From Sporomusa ovata DSM 2662 (lineage in GTDB: Bacteria; Bacillota; Negativicutes; Sporomusales; Sporomusaceae), in the NCBI RefSeq assembly GCF_000445445.1, contig NZ_ASXP01000003.1, forward strand, positions 310,001-374,000: 64,000 bases of DNA, read 5' to 3'. The notes beneath the pieces are model-generated. The model had not been told where the DNA came from and did not search any database. It worked only from the letters and a program-made list of their open reading frames with translations. Position numbers and translations under genes: made by a program. How positions within the stretch are numbered: position 1 is the first letter of the stretch; each line of letters begins with the position of its first letter. Below are positions 8,600 to 18,125 of this stretch, in pieces.

Positions 8600-9658
8600 T
8601 TAATCTGAAAGTACAGCCATTTGCTTTAATACTTCCCTGCCATGATTTGTAAGCGGCATCTCCACATCAAGATTATTGAAAGAGAAGTGTATCATTCTTT
8701 TGAGCATGAACAGAAAGAATTTGAACCGCGACGGGCATTCCTTCACAACACCGCTGCATCGCTCTGCTACGAACTTCTTTCCTGCATCATTCAACGAAGC
8801 ATAATTTAAGTATTTGATTTCATTCCTGTAATGATTAATAAATCGGTTTGGCTTCGATCCAGCAGGATATTTTCCCATCATTTCTTCAAATGCAACATAA
8901 AAGTCGTACTGAACCTCAGCACGCAAACTTGCACCAGTTGACATTCGGTAAACAGAAACCGGCTCATGAAGAAGATAGATCTTTTCTGTTTCATTAAGTG
9001 CAAAAAATGAAATGAAATCCCACGAATACGTTCCTTCCGGAAAGAATAACCCTCGTGATAGTATTACATCTTTTTTAAAAACGACTCCGCAGGTCGGCGC
9101 ACAATAACAATTCTGCCATGCAAAGGCATTATCAGCGTTTGTGATTGCAGTGAACTTCCTGCGAAACAGATATCGTGGCAAAAACAAGGATGAGAGCAGT
9201 GCTTTTTTCTTTCGTTTTTCCTCAATTTTATATTTACCCGAAGGACTCTTACCTTCAAATAATAAGTAGCGTGATGGAATCAGACAGGAACCCTTCTGTT
9301 CCTCCAAAAACGGTCTAATTTCCGACAAATAGTTAGGCAGCAAAAGGTCATCATCATGCAAAAAAGCAACGTACTCACCTCTTGCCAGCGAAACGCAGCG
9401 ATTTACATTTCCAATCATCCCAATATTTTTCTCATTACTGTAAAATGTTACTTTATCAGCGACATCCGTAAATGCTTCCTTGACATCAGCCATATCACTT
9501 TCAGGATCGTTGTTCACCACAATAATATCATAAGGAATGGAAGTCTCTGATTGTTCAACAGCGCTTTTGATTGCCTGATAGAGATACTTGGGGCGCTTAT
9601 AAGTTGGTATAGCGATAGTCAACAGTGGTTTTTCCACTTTATTCATCTTCTGTTTCAT
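8600..9658 (-). CDS. Family 2 glycosyltransferase
   Basis: About 352 residues of GT-A fold: TIAIPTYKRPKYLYQAI at the N-terminus, VVNNDPESD, and the metal-binding HDDDLLLP. It adds a sugar to the lipid-linked repeat on the cytoplasmic face. The longer frame opens with TTG at 9673, but the ATG at 9658 has GGAGG just upstream (4-nt gap) and is preferred; an ATG at 9646 is also possible. It is the last gene before a stretch of transposase debris. Confidence 0.87.
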   Translation of the reverse strand: MKQKMNKVEKPLLTIAIPTYKRPKYLYQAIKSAVEQSETSIPYDIIVVNNDPESDMADVKEAFTDVADKVTFYSNEKNIGMIGNVNRCVSLARGEYVAFLHDDDLLLPNYLSEIRPFLEEQKGSCLIPSRYLLFEGKSPSGKYKIEEKRKKKALLSSLFLPRYLFRRKFTAITNADNAFAWQNCYCAPTCGVVFKKDVILSRGLFFPEGTYSWDFISFFALNETEKIYLLHEPVSVYRMSTGASLRAEVQYDFYVAFEEMMGKYPAGSKPNRFINHYRNEIKYLNYASLNDAGKKFVAERCSGVVKECPSRFKFFLFMLKRMIHFSFNNLDVEMPLTNHGREVLKQMAVLSD

Positions 9659-9777
9659 TTGACCTCCGTTCAATTAATGTTCTCAACAGGACAATAGAGT
9701 GCTGCATTTTTTCATTGGTTTAGCTGTGCATTTTTCCATATTTGCTTGCCGACGATATTGTATATCCGTAAATAAAC

Positions 9778-10130
9778 TCATCGCAAGCATTTTAAGTGTA
9801 GCTCAAGTATTGAAGCCAAATAACACCAACCATCTTTCAAAATGTGGATATATGTTATATCAACTACCCATTTTTCATTGGTTTAGTAGCAGTAAAATCG
9901 CGATTTAATAAATTTTCGCCAAGTTCATATACTGCCTCTGATTTGTGAGGACGATACTTTTTATAGACGATTGACTGTATACCAAGAAACTTCATATACC
10001 GCTGTACTCGTTTAACACTTAATTTAGGATATTTCTTCATAAATGCTTCTCTAGTTTTAGGAGCACCATAGCGTTTTTTGTTTTCAATATAAACAGTTGG
10101 AATATCTTGGCAAAACCTTTCATATCTAGC
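9778..10130 (-). pseudogene. IS3-family transposase (OrfB) remnant
   Basis: The minus strand reads as a piece of an IS3/IS150-type OrfB without start or end: ARYERFCQDIP..., then KKRYGAPKTREAF, LSVKRVQRYMKFLGI and NRDFTATKP. A one-base loss in the following KPNEKW codons shifts the frame, after which WVVDITYIHILKDGWCYL continues, holding the first catalytic Asp, until a TGA at 9778. No second or third catalytic acid remains and no terminal inverted repeats were found. A 15-nt word (TTTTTCATTGGTTTA, plus strand) occurs at about 9709 and 9871. Nothing else is seen in 9674-9777. Confidence 0.8.
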
Positions 10131-11343
10131 TCCTGATTGATTGGCTAACGCCCTTTGGTATATTCGTAACGCGAGTTTTATATACTAATATCATACTAAC
10201 CAACAGATATGTTATATTGGCATATTCAATCGGCTCATTGAATAATGATAGAAAAAACCATGCGGAAAACACAATCTTTGTTCCCACATCAGGAAACAGT
10301 TTTTTATTCCGGATTAATGCAACCACAATTAATACCACTAAAGCAGCGGCTATATATCCATAATCCCATAGAAATCTCAAGACGCTATTTGCCATATCTT
10401 GTGTTAATTCTATGGTTCCAAATATGTTATTTTTAAAAAAAATATCTTTTAAAAGAAATAATTCGCTACTCCTAGACGCATAAGATATCGAACCCATTTT
10501 TTCAATAATGATCTGATATCCTGAATATATACCAATAATGCCACACACAATCATTTCACTCCACTTATAGATTGTGTTTCTCTGTCGCAAAATCCATATA
10601 CTACATATGATTATCGCTATTAACCAACCCATTGCAGAAAATGTTGAAACCAGGCACACTATTATAATAGCAACTTTCTTCCAATCCACTTTTTTTGCAA
10701 TATGCAATAAATACAGCAAAACATAGTTCAAATACATTTGATACTGCCCCGCTTCCCAAGAGAAACCATTGCATCGAGGTATTTGCAAACCAAATAACGG
10801 ACTCGTCGTTGCCCATCTGAAATAAATGCCAAAACGGCTCTCATAAACAATTGTCGAGGTCAGCCCTGTAGTAATACTTGTTGGCTCATTATAGTAGTAA
10901 GAAAGTCCCAAGTCAGGTGCAATTAAATCGAAAGTAATATAGCAGGCCAACATAAAGACAGCCATAGCAAAAATCACCTGATAAAGAACCTTCAACACAT
11001 CTATATCATGCTCTGCAAATACAACTACCACATAATAAACTGCCACAAATCTTAAAAAACGCATTGCAACTTCATACAAGTCACTTCCATTAAATATACT
11101 GGCCAACAGCAGCACTACATACACAACTAATGGCAACAAAACCATCTTGATTCGAATTCGACGCATACTAAAATGAATCAAAAATGTTGAAAAGCCCAGA
11201 AGGAGCATACCAAGTTGAATCGGCTTGGCAATTGCAGAGTATACTACCATATATATCGAATAGGAAGACAGAATGATATAGAAAATTAAAAATGCCGCTA
11301 TCAAATTCATGGGTCTAAAAACTAATGATGTTGATTTTTTCAA
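10126..11343 (-). CDS. Putative O-antigen/exopolysaccharide polymerase (Wzy-like)
   Basis: A 405-residue protein with about 10-11 hydrophobic segments and a large polar loop around residues 165-215 (SRFGIYFRWATTSP, CNGFSWEAGQYQ). This is the topology and the conserved-Glu pattern expected of Wzy/WaaL-type polymerases, which vary too much for firm assignment. It starts with TTG at 11343 (AAGGAGA 6 nt upstream), overlapping the GT8 stop as TTGA. The last codons run straight into the IS3 remnant, so the native C-terminus may have been replaced. Confidence 0.7.
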   Translation of the reverse strand: MKKSTSLVFRPMNLIAAFLIFYIILSSYSIYMVVYSAIAKPIQLGMLLLGFSTFLIHFSMRRIRIKMVLLPLVVYVVLLLASIFNGSDLYEVAMRFLRFVAVYYVVVVFAEHDIDVLKVLYQVIFAMAVFMLACYITFDLIAPDLGLSYYYNEPTSITTGLTSTIVYESRFGIYFRWATTSPLFGLQIPRCNGFSWEAGQYQMYLNYVLLYLLHIAKKVDWKKVAIIIVCLVSTFSAMGWLIAIIICSIWILRQRNTIYKWSEMIVCGIIGIYSGYQIIIEKMGSISYASRSSELFLLKDIFFKNNIFGTIELTQDMANSVLRFLWDYGYIAAALVVLIVVALIRNKKLFPDVGTKIVFSAWFFLSLFNEPIEYANITYLLVSMILVYKTRVTNIPKGVSQSIRS

Positions 11344-12350
11344 GTTCTGTCTCCTTTATTCAATTTGTATCGCTTGGTGTTGTGTCTGTTTACATATCTC
11401 GCTAAGCGAACACTTATTGGCCTCGGCAGGCATCCAAACAAGAACATCTTTGCCTTCGCAACCATTGAACGTTCGTCCTTCCAGAGTGGCATCTCTGCCC
11501 ACGGAGGCATTTTTCTTATACCCAACCATTCATCACGGTACATATGTTCGCCGTTTTCAAACCAAGGGCGCACCGAAACAGTATCCAGTGTAAAATGTAC
11601 AATAACAGGGTTATCTATTGCTTCTTTGTATTCCTGTTCCGTGTAAAACACGCTGGCACTGCGATAAATCATCAATTCTTTGCGCGAATAGTTAAACATC
11701 GTTGTTACGACATTAAACTTAGGATGGACAATCTTGATGCGATTGCCGAAAACACCATTTATAATATCCTGGTCAAAATATTGTAGCCTGTTTAAATGGC
11801 TCTTAAGAAAGACAACAAACTCTGTTTCAATGTCAGCTGCACGCCATTTGTCAACATCAATCAACAGCATACCTGCATTTATGTAGCTATCTCTAGGACC
11901 AAGACCAATATTCAATCTATTTTGCGTACCAACACAATCTAAAACGCCAGCGCAATAGTACTTTTCACCCAAGTCCATAAAATAAAGGTCATCAAGTGAT
12001 CTCCTAACCAGCATATCACAATCAAGATAAAGGATACGATGAACGTCTTTCGAAAGTTGACGACAAATGAATAATCGCTGCATTGTACTCAGTGTCCACC
12101 GTCCAGGATCAATTTCAGCACCAACCTCAGCCTCAATATCGATCAATGGCAAAAAATCAATATCTGCACCTTTTGATCTAATCAGTTGTTTGATTTGTCC
12201 TTTATTGGCCTCTGTCACTCCATTATCAATCACAAAGAAATGGAAAGCTGTATTTTCCTTTGCATTGACGATTACCGACATCATGACAATGGTACATAGT
12301 TCCGAATACTTATCACTTGTGCTAAGGCAAATATTGATAGTTCGGTCCAA
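11340..12350 (-). CDS. Family 8 glycosyltransferase
   Basis: A 336-residue GT8 enzyme (galactosyl/glucosyltransferase type): N-terminal INICLSTSDKYSEL, the metal-binding YLDCDMLV (DxD), an INAGMLLIDVDKW block and a late IVHFT motif. It transfers a hexose to the growing repeat. The frame has a TTG start at 12350 with GAGG about 9 nt upstream, overlapping the rfbG stop region, so translation is probably coupled to rfbG. Confidence 0.85.
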   Translation of the reverse strand: MDRTINICLSTSDKYSELCTIVMMSVIVNAKENTAFHFFVIDNGVTEANKGQIKQLIRSKGADIDFLPLIDIEAEVGAEIDPGRWTLSTMQRLFICRQLSKDVHRILYLDCDMLVRRSLDDLYFMDLGEKYYCAGVLDCVGTQNRLNIGLGPRDSYINAGMLLIDVDKWRAADIETEFVVFLKSHLNRLQYFDQDIINGVFGNRIKIVHPKFNVVTTMFNYSRKELMIYRSASVFYTEQEYKEAIDNPVIVHFTLDTVSVRPWFENGEHMYRDEWLGIRKMPPWAEMPLWKDERSMVAKAKMFLFGCLPRPISVRLARYVNRHNTKRYKLNKGDRT

Positions 12351-12356
12351 TTCACA

Positions 12357-13439
12357 TCACCTCTTGTCTATTACTTGTTCTTCAATATACACAGACAAGA
12401 AAGCGTCTATCTCTTTATCCATGTGGGCTCTTACATCTCCGCCGGAAATCCAACACTTGCTCCATTCAACTACCATTTCCATTGCAGTATCCAGATTCCA
12501 ATGCGGCTTCCATCCAAAGGTCGCTTTCAGCTTGGAGCAGTCCAGCTTCAGGAAGTTTGCCTCATGAGGACCGCCGTCATAGCGGTCAATCCACTTCCTG
12601 CCCTCACCCCATTGGCTCACAAACAGGTCGACCAGAGTACCAGTCTGGAAACAGTCCACATCGTCAGGTCCAACATTGTAGTAACCAGCGTACTTGCCAT
12701 CCTCATACTGCATCGCTGCAATCATCAGATATACATACAACGGCTCCAGAACATGCTGGTATGGGCGAGTAGAGTACGGATTTCTAACGATGATATCCTC
12801 ATGTTTGATTACTGCACGGATACAGTCAGGAATAATACGATCATTGGCAAAATCACCGCCACCAATTACATTACCTGCTCTAGCGGTGGAAATCGCCACA
12901 TGGCCATCACTGAAGAAGCTGCGCTCATAAGAGCGTGTCACGAGTTCGGAGCATGACTTGGAATTCGAGTACGGGTCGTATCCATCCAGTTCCTCATTCT
13001 CACGGTATCCCCATGCCCACTCTTTGTTGAGGTATACTTTATCAGTCGTCACATTCAGGAAAGACTTCACACACGTGCTGTTGCGAACACACTCCAGAAT
13101 ATTGACCGTGCCCATAACATTGGTCTCATATGTATAGGCAGGGTCATTATAACTGTCTCGCACAATCGGCTGTGCAGCCAGATGCATCACGATTTCAGGC
13201 TGCGCTTCGTCAAATGCTGCTTTCAGCGCCTGATAGTCCCGAATATCCCCAATCACGGATCGAATATCTGCTGCAATTCTGGCGACCTCAAACAGTGAAG
13301 GAGAAGTAGGTGGATTCAGGGAATATCCCGTGACTTGTGCGCCGGCATTTACCAACACTTTGCACAGCCAAGAGCCTTTAAAACCCGTGTGACCAGTTAC
13401 AAATACGCTTTTACCTTTATAGAACGATAAATCAAACAT
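12357..13439 (-). CDS. rfbG: CDP-glucose 4,6-dehydratase
   Basis: A 360-residue extended SDR highly typical of RfbG/DdhB: VFVTGHTGFKGSWLC, HLAAQPIVRDSY, YSNSKSCSEL (YxxxK) and RPYQHVLEPL. It converts CDP-glucose to CDP-4-keto-6-deoxyglucose. The gene for the enzyme that makes its substrate lies just upstream (rfbF, 21-nt gap). No RfbH-type PLP 3-dehydrase is present in the window, so a 3,6-dideoxyhexose is not clearly the end product. ATG 13439 follows AAGGAG. Confidence 0.95.
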   Translation of the reverse strand: MFDLSFYKGKSVFVTGHTGFKGSWLCKVLVNAGAQVTGYSLNPPTSPSLFEVARIAADIRSVIGDIRDYQALKAAFDEAQPEIVMHLAAQPIVRDSYNDPAYTYETNVMGTVNILECVRNSTCVKSFLNVTTDKVYLNKEWAWGYRENEELDGYDPYSNSKSCSELVTRSYERSFFSDGHVAISTARAGNVIGGGDFANDRIIPDCIRAVIKHEDIIVRNPYSTRPYQHVLEPLYVYLMIAAMQYEDGKYAGYYNVGPDDVDCFQTGTLVDLFVSQWGEGRKWIDRYDGGPHEANFLKLDCSKLKATFGWKPHWNLDTAMEMVVEWSKCWISGGDVRAHMDKEIDAFLSVYIEEQVIDKR

Positions 13440-13460
13440 TTTCTTTCTCCTTGTTTATGA

Positions 13461-14237
13461 TTAGTCCCAGATTTTCCAAGGTGCCTTTCCACTCTCCCAT
13501 ATTTTTTCCAACTGCTGTTTCTCACGGAGAGTATCCATGCACTGCCAGAAGCCTTTATGTGTATATGCAATCAACTGTCCTTCCTGAACTAGCGTATTGA
13601 GCGGTTCCTGTTCAAAGACAATTGAGTCGCCTTCAATATAATCGAAGATTTCCGGATTAAACACCATAAAGCCAATGTTGATTAAATCTCCATCCAAATC
13701 GGACTTTTCACGAAATGCATTGACCTTTCCGTTTGCTGCAATATCAAGCACACCCTTGTTCTGCCCAAAGTTGTAAACAGAAACCGTACCAATTTTCCCA
13801 TGAGCTTGATGATATGCCAGCAACTCAGGAATATTGATGTCACCGACAGCATCTCCATAAGTCAGCATGAATGGTTCATTACCAATATAATCTTTAATAC
13901 GCTTAACGCGACCACCGGTCATCGTATCTAACCCAGTATCAACAATGGTGGCCTTCAACGGTTCAGCGTGCTTGTTATGGATAATCATCTTGTTGCCGTT
14001 CGTGAAATCAAAAGTGATATCAGAAGTATGCAGGAAATAATCTGAAAACCATTCTTTAATCACATGCTGCTTGTACCCAGCACAGATAACAAACTCATTA
14101 AAGCCGTACCATGCATACTCTTTCATGATATGCCAAAGAATAGGCATTCCACCAATTTCGATCATAGGTTTCGGCTTTAAATGAGACTCCTCTGAAATAC
14201 GAGTGCCAAATCCCCCAGCTAAAATAACAATCTTCAT
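13461..14237 (-). CDS. rfbF: Glucose-1-phosphate cytidylyltransferase
   Basis: A 258-residue nucleotidyltransferase: IVILAGGFGTRISEE, KPKPMIEIGGMPILWHI and LTYGDAVGD, the signature of RfbF, which makes CDP-glucose from CTP and glucose 1-phosphate. The ATG at 14237 is preferred over a 20-codon longer frame because GGAGG sits 7 nt upstream and the family N-terminus begins there. The next 195 nt upstream (14238-14432) hold no gene and are AT-rich; a promoter could lie there, but none is certain. Confidence 0.95.
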   Translation of the reverse strand: MKIVILAGGFGTRISEESHLKPKPMIEIGGMPILWHIMKEYAWYGFNEFVICAGYKQHVIKEWFSDYFLHTSDITFDFTNGNKMIIHNKHAEPLKATIVDTGLDTMTGGRVKRIKDYIGNEPFMLTYGDAVGDINIPELLAYHQAHGKIGTVSVYNFGQNKGVLDIAANGKVNAFREKSDLDGDLINIGFMVFNPEIFDYIEGDSIVFEQEPLNTLVQEGQLIAYTHKGFWQCMDTLREKQQLEKIWESGKAPWKIWD

Positions 14238-14432
14238 AAAATAACCTCCAAACTCAAAATCAAAATATAAAATAAGATAAAAAAGGTCAAATAACAACTA
14301 CATTATTGCATTGCTACTTGTGTGCACCCATATTCTATTTCGCATGTTGCAAAGAATCGCATAAACTGTAATAAGTATACGGTTAGGAAATTTTTTTCAA
14401 ATTCTATCTTTTCCTATCCAACTGATTAAGGC

Positions 14433-15572
14433 TTATTTAATCATTAAATTTTTTATTGCATTTAAATAATAGGCTTCTAATAAATACACTTCATTTTTTA
14501 TATTATAACCATTAGAAGTCACTTGGTCATCTAAACGTTTTCTTTGATATCCCTTCCACTTTAAAATTTTTTCCGCCCATACCGCTGCAGGTTTATCCAA
14601 ACTGATAAATTCTGCCACATCAGTAATTTTTGTCTCAGAAGTTACTTCCGTTGACATTAAGCAAGGAACTCCCACCGCCTGAGCCTCAATACCCACCACA
14701 GGCAGCCCTTCGTAAAAAGAGGGCAATACAAAACAATCCATAGCATTATAAAATTGTACTATATCTTCTCTCGCTCCCAAATCCACTACATATTCTGTAA
14801 GTCCAAGTCTCTGAATTTTTTCAAAGATGTGTCTTTTTAATTCTCCGTAGCCTATCAAAAGCAAAACAGCAGACTCATCCTTTTTATGTACTTCATTAAA
14901 TATATCAATCAAAAATTCGTGATTTTTTTGATAATAATATCGTCCTATGTGACCAATAACAAATTTACCATTCAGTCCATAGGCATCACGTGTAATTTTT
15001 CTCAACGTTTCATCATAGTGATATTTTTCAAGATCAATCGCATTATGCAATATTCTACAATCCGATAGAGCTTGTTTCCCATACAGCCATTCTGCAGCAT
15101 ATCTTGAGTTTGCTGCTAAATGTGTCGGAAACCACTTAGCAAATGGCTTTAAAATATATTTAATTATAGTTTTCTTTTCCCCTGCATGAGCTGTACTTAA
15201 ATTCTCAGCGATTCTAACTGGTACACCAGCCAATTTTGCTGCCAACATCGAAAAAATGTTTAAAGTATTAACATATCCGTGAACAATTAAATAGTTTTCG
15301 CGTTTTAGGATTTTTCGGCATTTAAAAATGTGCCCCCATAAATGTTTCACAGGAGGAATCTCATAAACATGCCCACCGAGACGTTCTATATTCGAATAAT
15401 CCTTTAGTGGTGAGTTTGAATCCACTATAAAGTCAAATTGTATCACATTACGATTAATGTTTTCATAATAATTCATTATAACCGACTTTGTACCGCCAGT
15501 AACATGTTTGCCCATAACAACTGCCACCCGTATCGGTCTTTCAGTTAATTTAGATTTTCGAGTATAATCCAT
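14433..15572 (-). CDS. Family 4 glycosyltransferase
   Basis: A 379-residue GT-B enzyme of the GT4 type: KHVTGGTKSVIMNYY near the N-terminus, IGHIGRYYYQKNHEFLIDIF at the start of the second Rossmann domain, and the donor-binding EGLPVVGIE (EX7E). It adds a sugar from a nucleotide donor with retention. The start ATG 15572 follows GAGGAT, and the gene is 6 nt from rmlB, so the two are co-transcribed. Confidence 0.88.
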   Translation of the reverse strand: MDYTRKSKLTERPIRVAVVMGKHVTGGTKSVIMNYYENINRNVIQFDFIVDSNSPLKDYSNIERLGGHVYEIPPVKHLWGHIFKCRKILKRENYLIVHGYVNTLNIFSMLAAKLAGVPVRIAENLSTAHAGEKKTIIKYILKPFAKWFPTHLAANSRYAAEWLYGKQALSDCRILHNAIDLEKYHYDETLRKITRDAYGLNGKFVIGHIGRYYYQKNHEFLIDIFNEVHKKDESAVLLLIGYGELKRHIFEKIQRLGLTEYVVDLGAREDIVQFYNAMDCFVLPSFYEGLPVVGIEAQAVGVPCLMSTEVTSETKITDVAEFISLDKPAAVWAEKILKWKGYQRKRLDDQVTSNGYNIKNEVYLLEAYYLNAIKNLMIK

Positions 15573-15578
15573 TATTAA

Positions 15579-16619
15579 TTATCCTCTTCTGTTTTCATAT
15601 TTTTTGTAGTAATTCTGATAGTCACCAGAAATAATACTCTCCCACCATTCTCTATTATCCAAATACCACTGAATAGTCTTTTTAATACCCTCTTCAAACT
15701 TTGTTTCCGGTAACCAACCTAGCTCATTGTGAATTTTAGCGGGATCGATAGCATAACGCAAATCATGGCCTTTGCGATCAGTAACGAATGTAATAAGACT
15801 CTCCGGCTTTCCAATCACTTTGCAAATAATTCTTACAATGTCAATGTTCTTCATCTCATTGTGACCACCAATGTTGTAAACCTCACCATCTTTGCCTGTG
15901 TGGATAATAAGATCAATCGCTTTACAGTGATCTTCCACATACAGCCAGTCGCGAACATTCTGCCCTTTACCATAAACAGGCAACGGTTTGTCATTTAGTG
16001 CATTGACAATCACCAATGGAATTAACTTTTCTGGAAAGTGATACGGTCCGTAGTTGTTTGAACAACGACTGATGGTTACAGGAAGATCATAGGTACGGTA
16101 ATAAGCTAGAACAAGAAGATCTGCGGACGCCTTGGAAGCACTATAAGGGCTGCTAGTGTGAATAGGAGTCTCCTCGGTAAAAAACAAGTCGGGTCTATCA
16201 AGCGGCAAATCGCCGTAAACCTCGTCGGTAGATACCTGATGATAACGAGTAATTCCATACTTTCGGCACGCATCCATCATTACCTGGGTTCCGAAAATGT
16301 TCGTCTGTAAGAAAACCTCTGGATTCTTAATGGATCGATCTACATGGGATTCCGCGGCGAAATTGACAACAATATCCGGATGCTCTTCTTCAAAAAGCTG
16401 ATAAATAGCCGCACGATCACAGATATTAATTCTACAGAAACGAAAATTTTCGTGATACTTTGGGCTTTCTTTTTCCATAATGGGAGCAAGAGTGGAAAAG
16501 TTACCTGCATAGGTCAAACAATCTACACAAACAATGCGATAATCTGGGTACTTACCCAGCATGTGATATATAAAATTTGAACTAATAAAACCGGCACCGC
16601 CGGTAACAATAATATTCAT
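15579..16619 (-). CDS. rmlB: dTDP-glucose 4,6-dehydratase
   Basis: A 346-residue SDR with VTGGAGFISSNFIYHML, NFAAESHVDRSI, STDEVYGDLP and YSASKAS, diagnostic for RmlB/RfbB. It makes dTDP-4-keto-6-deoxyglucose from the product of rmlA upstream. The ATG at 16619 gives the family N-terminus and has AAGGTG 9 nt upstream; the frame can be extended only to a GTG at 16631. rmlC must be either the cupin at 7083-7652 or elsewhere; no clear rmlD was recognised. Confidence 0.95.
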   Translation of the reverse strand: MNIIVTGGAGFISSNFIYHMLGKYPDYRIVCVDCLTYAGNFSTLAPIMEKESPKYHENFRFCRINICDRAAIYQLFEEEHPDIVVNFAAESHVDRSIKNPEVFLQTNIFGTQVMMDACRKYGITRYHQVSTDEVYGDLPLDRPDLFFTEETPIHTSSPYSASKASADLLVLAYYRTYDLPVTISRCSNNYGPYHFPEKLIPLVIVNALNDKPLPVYGKGQNVRDWLYVEDHCKAIDLIIHTGKDGEVYNIGGHNEMKNIDIVRIICKVIGKPESLITFVTDRKGHDLRYAIDPAKIHNELGWLPETKFEEGIKKTIQWYLDNREWWESIISGDYQNYYKKYENRRG

Positions 16620-16649
16620 GGCTGTTTTCACCTTTATTCCAAATATTTA

Positions 16650-17546
16650 TTACTTAACTGTGCTGAACAGCTTACCCTCAACAACAGCTTTCAGATGCTG
16701 GCCGTATGGACTCTTTCCATATCTCGCTGCAGATTCCTTCAATGTTTCCTTATCAATCCAACCATAACGATATGCAATCTCTTCTAGTGCGGAAATTTTT
16801 ATTCCCTGACGATGCTCAATCATGCGTACAAAGTCAGCCGCATCCACAAGACTATCCATTGTACCAGTGTCAAGCCATGCAAAACCGCGTCCAAGAAGTT
16901 TTACATCCAATATCCCATCTTTCAAATACATTTCATTAAGGGTTGTTATTTCAAGTTCCTCCCTTGCAGATGGCCTTACAACGTTTGCTCTTGCAGATAC
17001 ACCCGCCGGATAGAAGTACAGCCCTGTAATTGCGTAGTTGCTTTTGGGATGAGCCGGTTTTTCTTCAACACTAATTACCTTACCATTTTCATCAAACTCA
17101 ACAATTCCAAATCGCTCTGGATCATTGACATAATAGCCAAATACAGTCGCACGACTCTTATTTTCTGCGTTCGCAGCAGCGTCTTTAAGATATACAGAAA
17201 AACTACTACCATAAAAAATATTGTCACCAAGAACCATAGCACAAGCGTCATCACCAATGAATTCCTTTCCCAAAATGAAAGCCTGCGCAAGGCCATCAGG
17301 AGAAGGCTGAACCTTGTATGAGAAATTCAGCCCAAACTGTCTGCCATCTCCCAACAGACTCTCGAAACGCGGAATATCAGTTGGTGTAGAAATAATGAGT
17401 ATGTCTCTAATTCCCGCCAACATCAGTGTAGAAAGTGGATAATAAATCATCGGCTTATCATATATTGGCAGGAGCTGTTTCGATGTGACCATTGTTAACG
17501 GATACAGGCGTGTTCCTGCACCGCCAGCAAGTACAATACCTTTCAT
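16650..17546 (-). CDS. rmlA: Glucose-1-phosphate thymidylyltransferase
   Basis: A 298-residue protein with VLAGGAGTRLYPLT, KQLLPIYDKPMIYYPLS and VLGDNIFYG, the full RmlA signature. It makes dTDP-glucose. ATG 17546 lies behind GAGGAG at 8 nt. It is the first gene after the IS1595 remnant, so its original promoter or upstream partner may have been displaced. Confidence 0.95.
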   Translation of the reverse strand: MKGIVLAGGAGTRLYPLTMVTSKQLLPIYDKPMIYYPLSTLMLAGIRDILIISTPTDIPRFESLLGDGRQFGLNFSYKVQPSPDGLAQAFILGKEFIGDDACAMVLGDNIFYGSSFSVYLKDAAANAENKSRATVFGYYVNDPERFGIVEFDENGKVISVEEKPAHPKSNYAITGLYFYPAGVSARANVVRPSAREELEITTLNEMYLKDGILDVKLLGRGFAWLDTGTMDSLVDAADFVRMIEHRQGIKISALEEIAYRYGWIDKETLKESAARYGKSPYGQHLKAVVEGKLFSTVK

Positions 17547-17693
17547 TGTGTATTCTCCTCGATAAATATTTAATATATTAACTGATCTTAGCTTTGCTCA
17601 GATTATACTCTCAAGAACTAATGTTTGATATAATTAACATAAACACTAGTGCCAATAGCTTTGATAATGCTTTTTTCGGAGACTAGTCTGAAG

Positions 17694-18125
17694 GTGGCAA
17701 GCGTGGACAGGACACAAATAAGGTAAAGTAATTGTGGACTTTCTCTAAATCAGAATGGGCACCCGCTATATGCCAAAGATCGCAGTTATTCCTGATATAA
17801 AGGGTGAAACCTATGAGTTTGTCAACCACAATTATAGCTCCCGGTACAATAATCAACCGCGATGCCTATAAATCTCAAATAAACAAGGTTATCAATATAA
17901 ACCACAAGTGGTTTGATCCTGCAGAAACTCCAGATCATCTTCATTGGTTCCATACGTTGTTTCCAATGCTAAGGCATTGATTGGCGGCACTTATCATGGA
18001 TGAGATCCCAAACACTTACAAGCCTATCTAAATAAATTTTTCTAGTGCCTTAAGCATAGACAATTTCAAGGTCAGCTTCTTGATCGATTCCTTCATGTTG
18101 CTCTAATACTCATACAATTACTTGT
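17694..18125 (+). pseudogene. IS1595-family (ISXO2-like) transposase remnant
   Basis: The plus strand reads, with several frame changes and stops, as the C-terminal half of an ISXO2-like transposase: GGKRGQDTNKVKVIVGLSL, GHPLYAKIAVIPDIKG, then the late blocks SNAKALIGGTYHG, DPKHLQAYLN and a FQGQLLDRFLH-like end. There is no intact frame and no recognisable terminal repeat. Its 3' end overlaps the 3' end of the epimerase gene at 18110-19090. The rest of 17547-17693 shows nothing recognisable. Confidence 0.8.

Noticed and set aside
12067..12956. Long plus-strand frames of 166 and 193 codons opposite the GT8 and rfbG genes
   Set aside because: They are antisense shadows of well-supported genes and show no protein family features.
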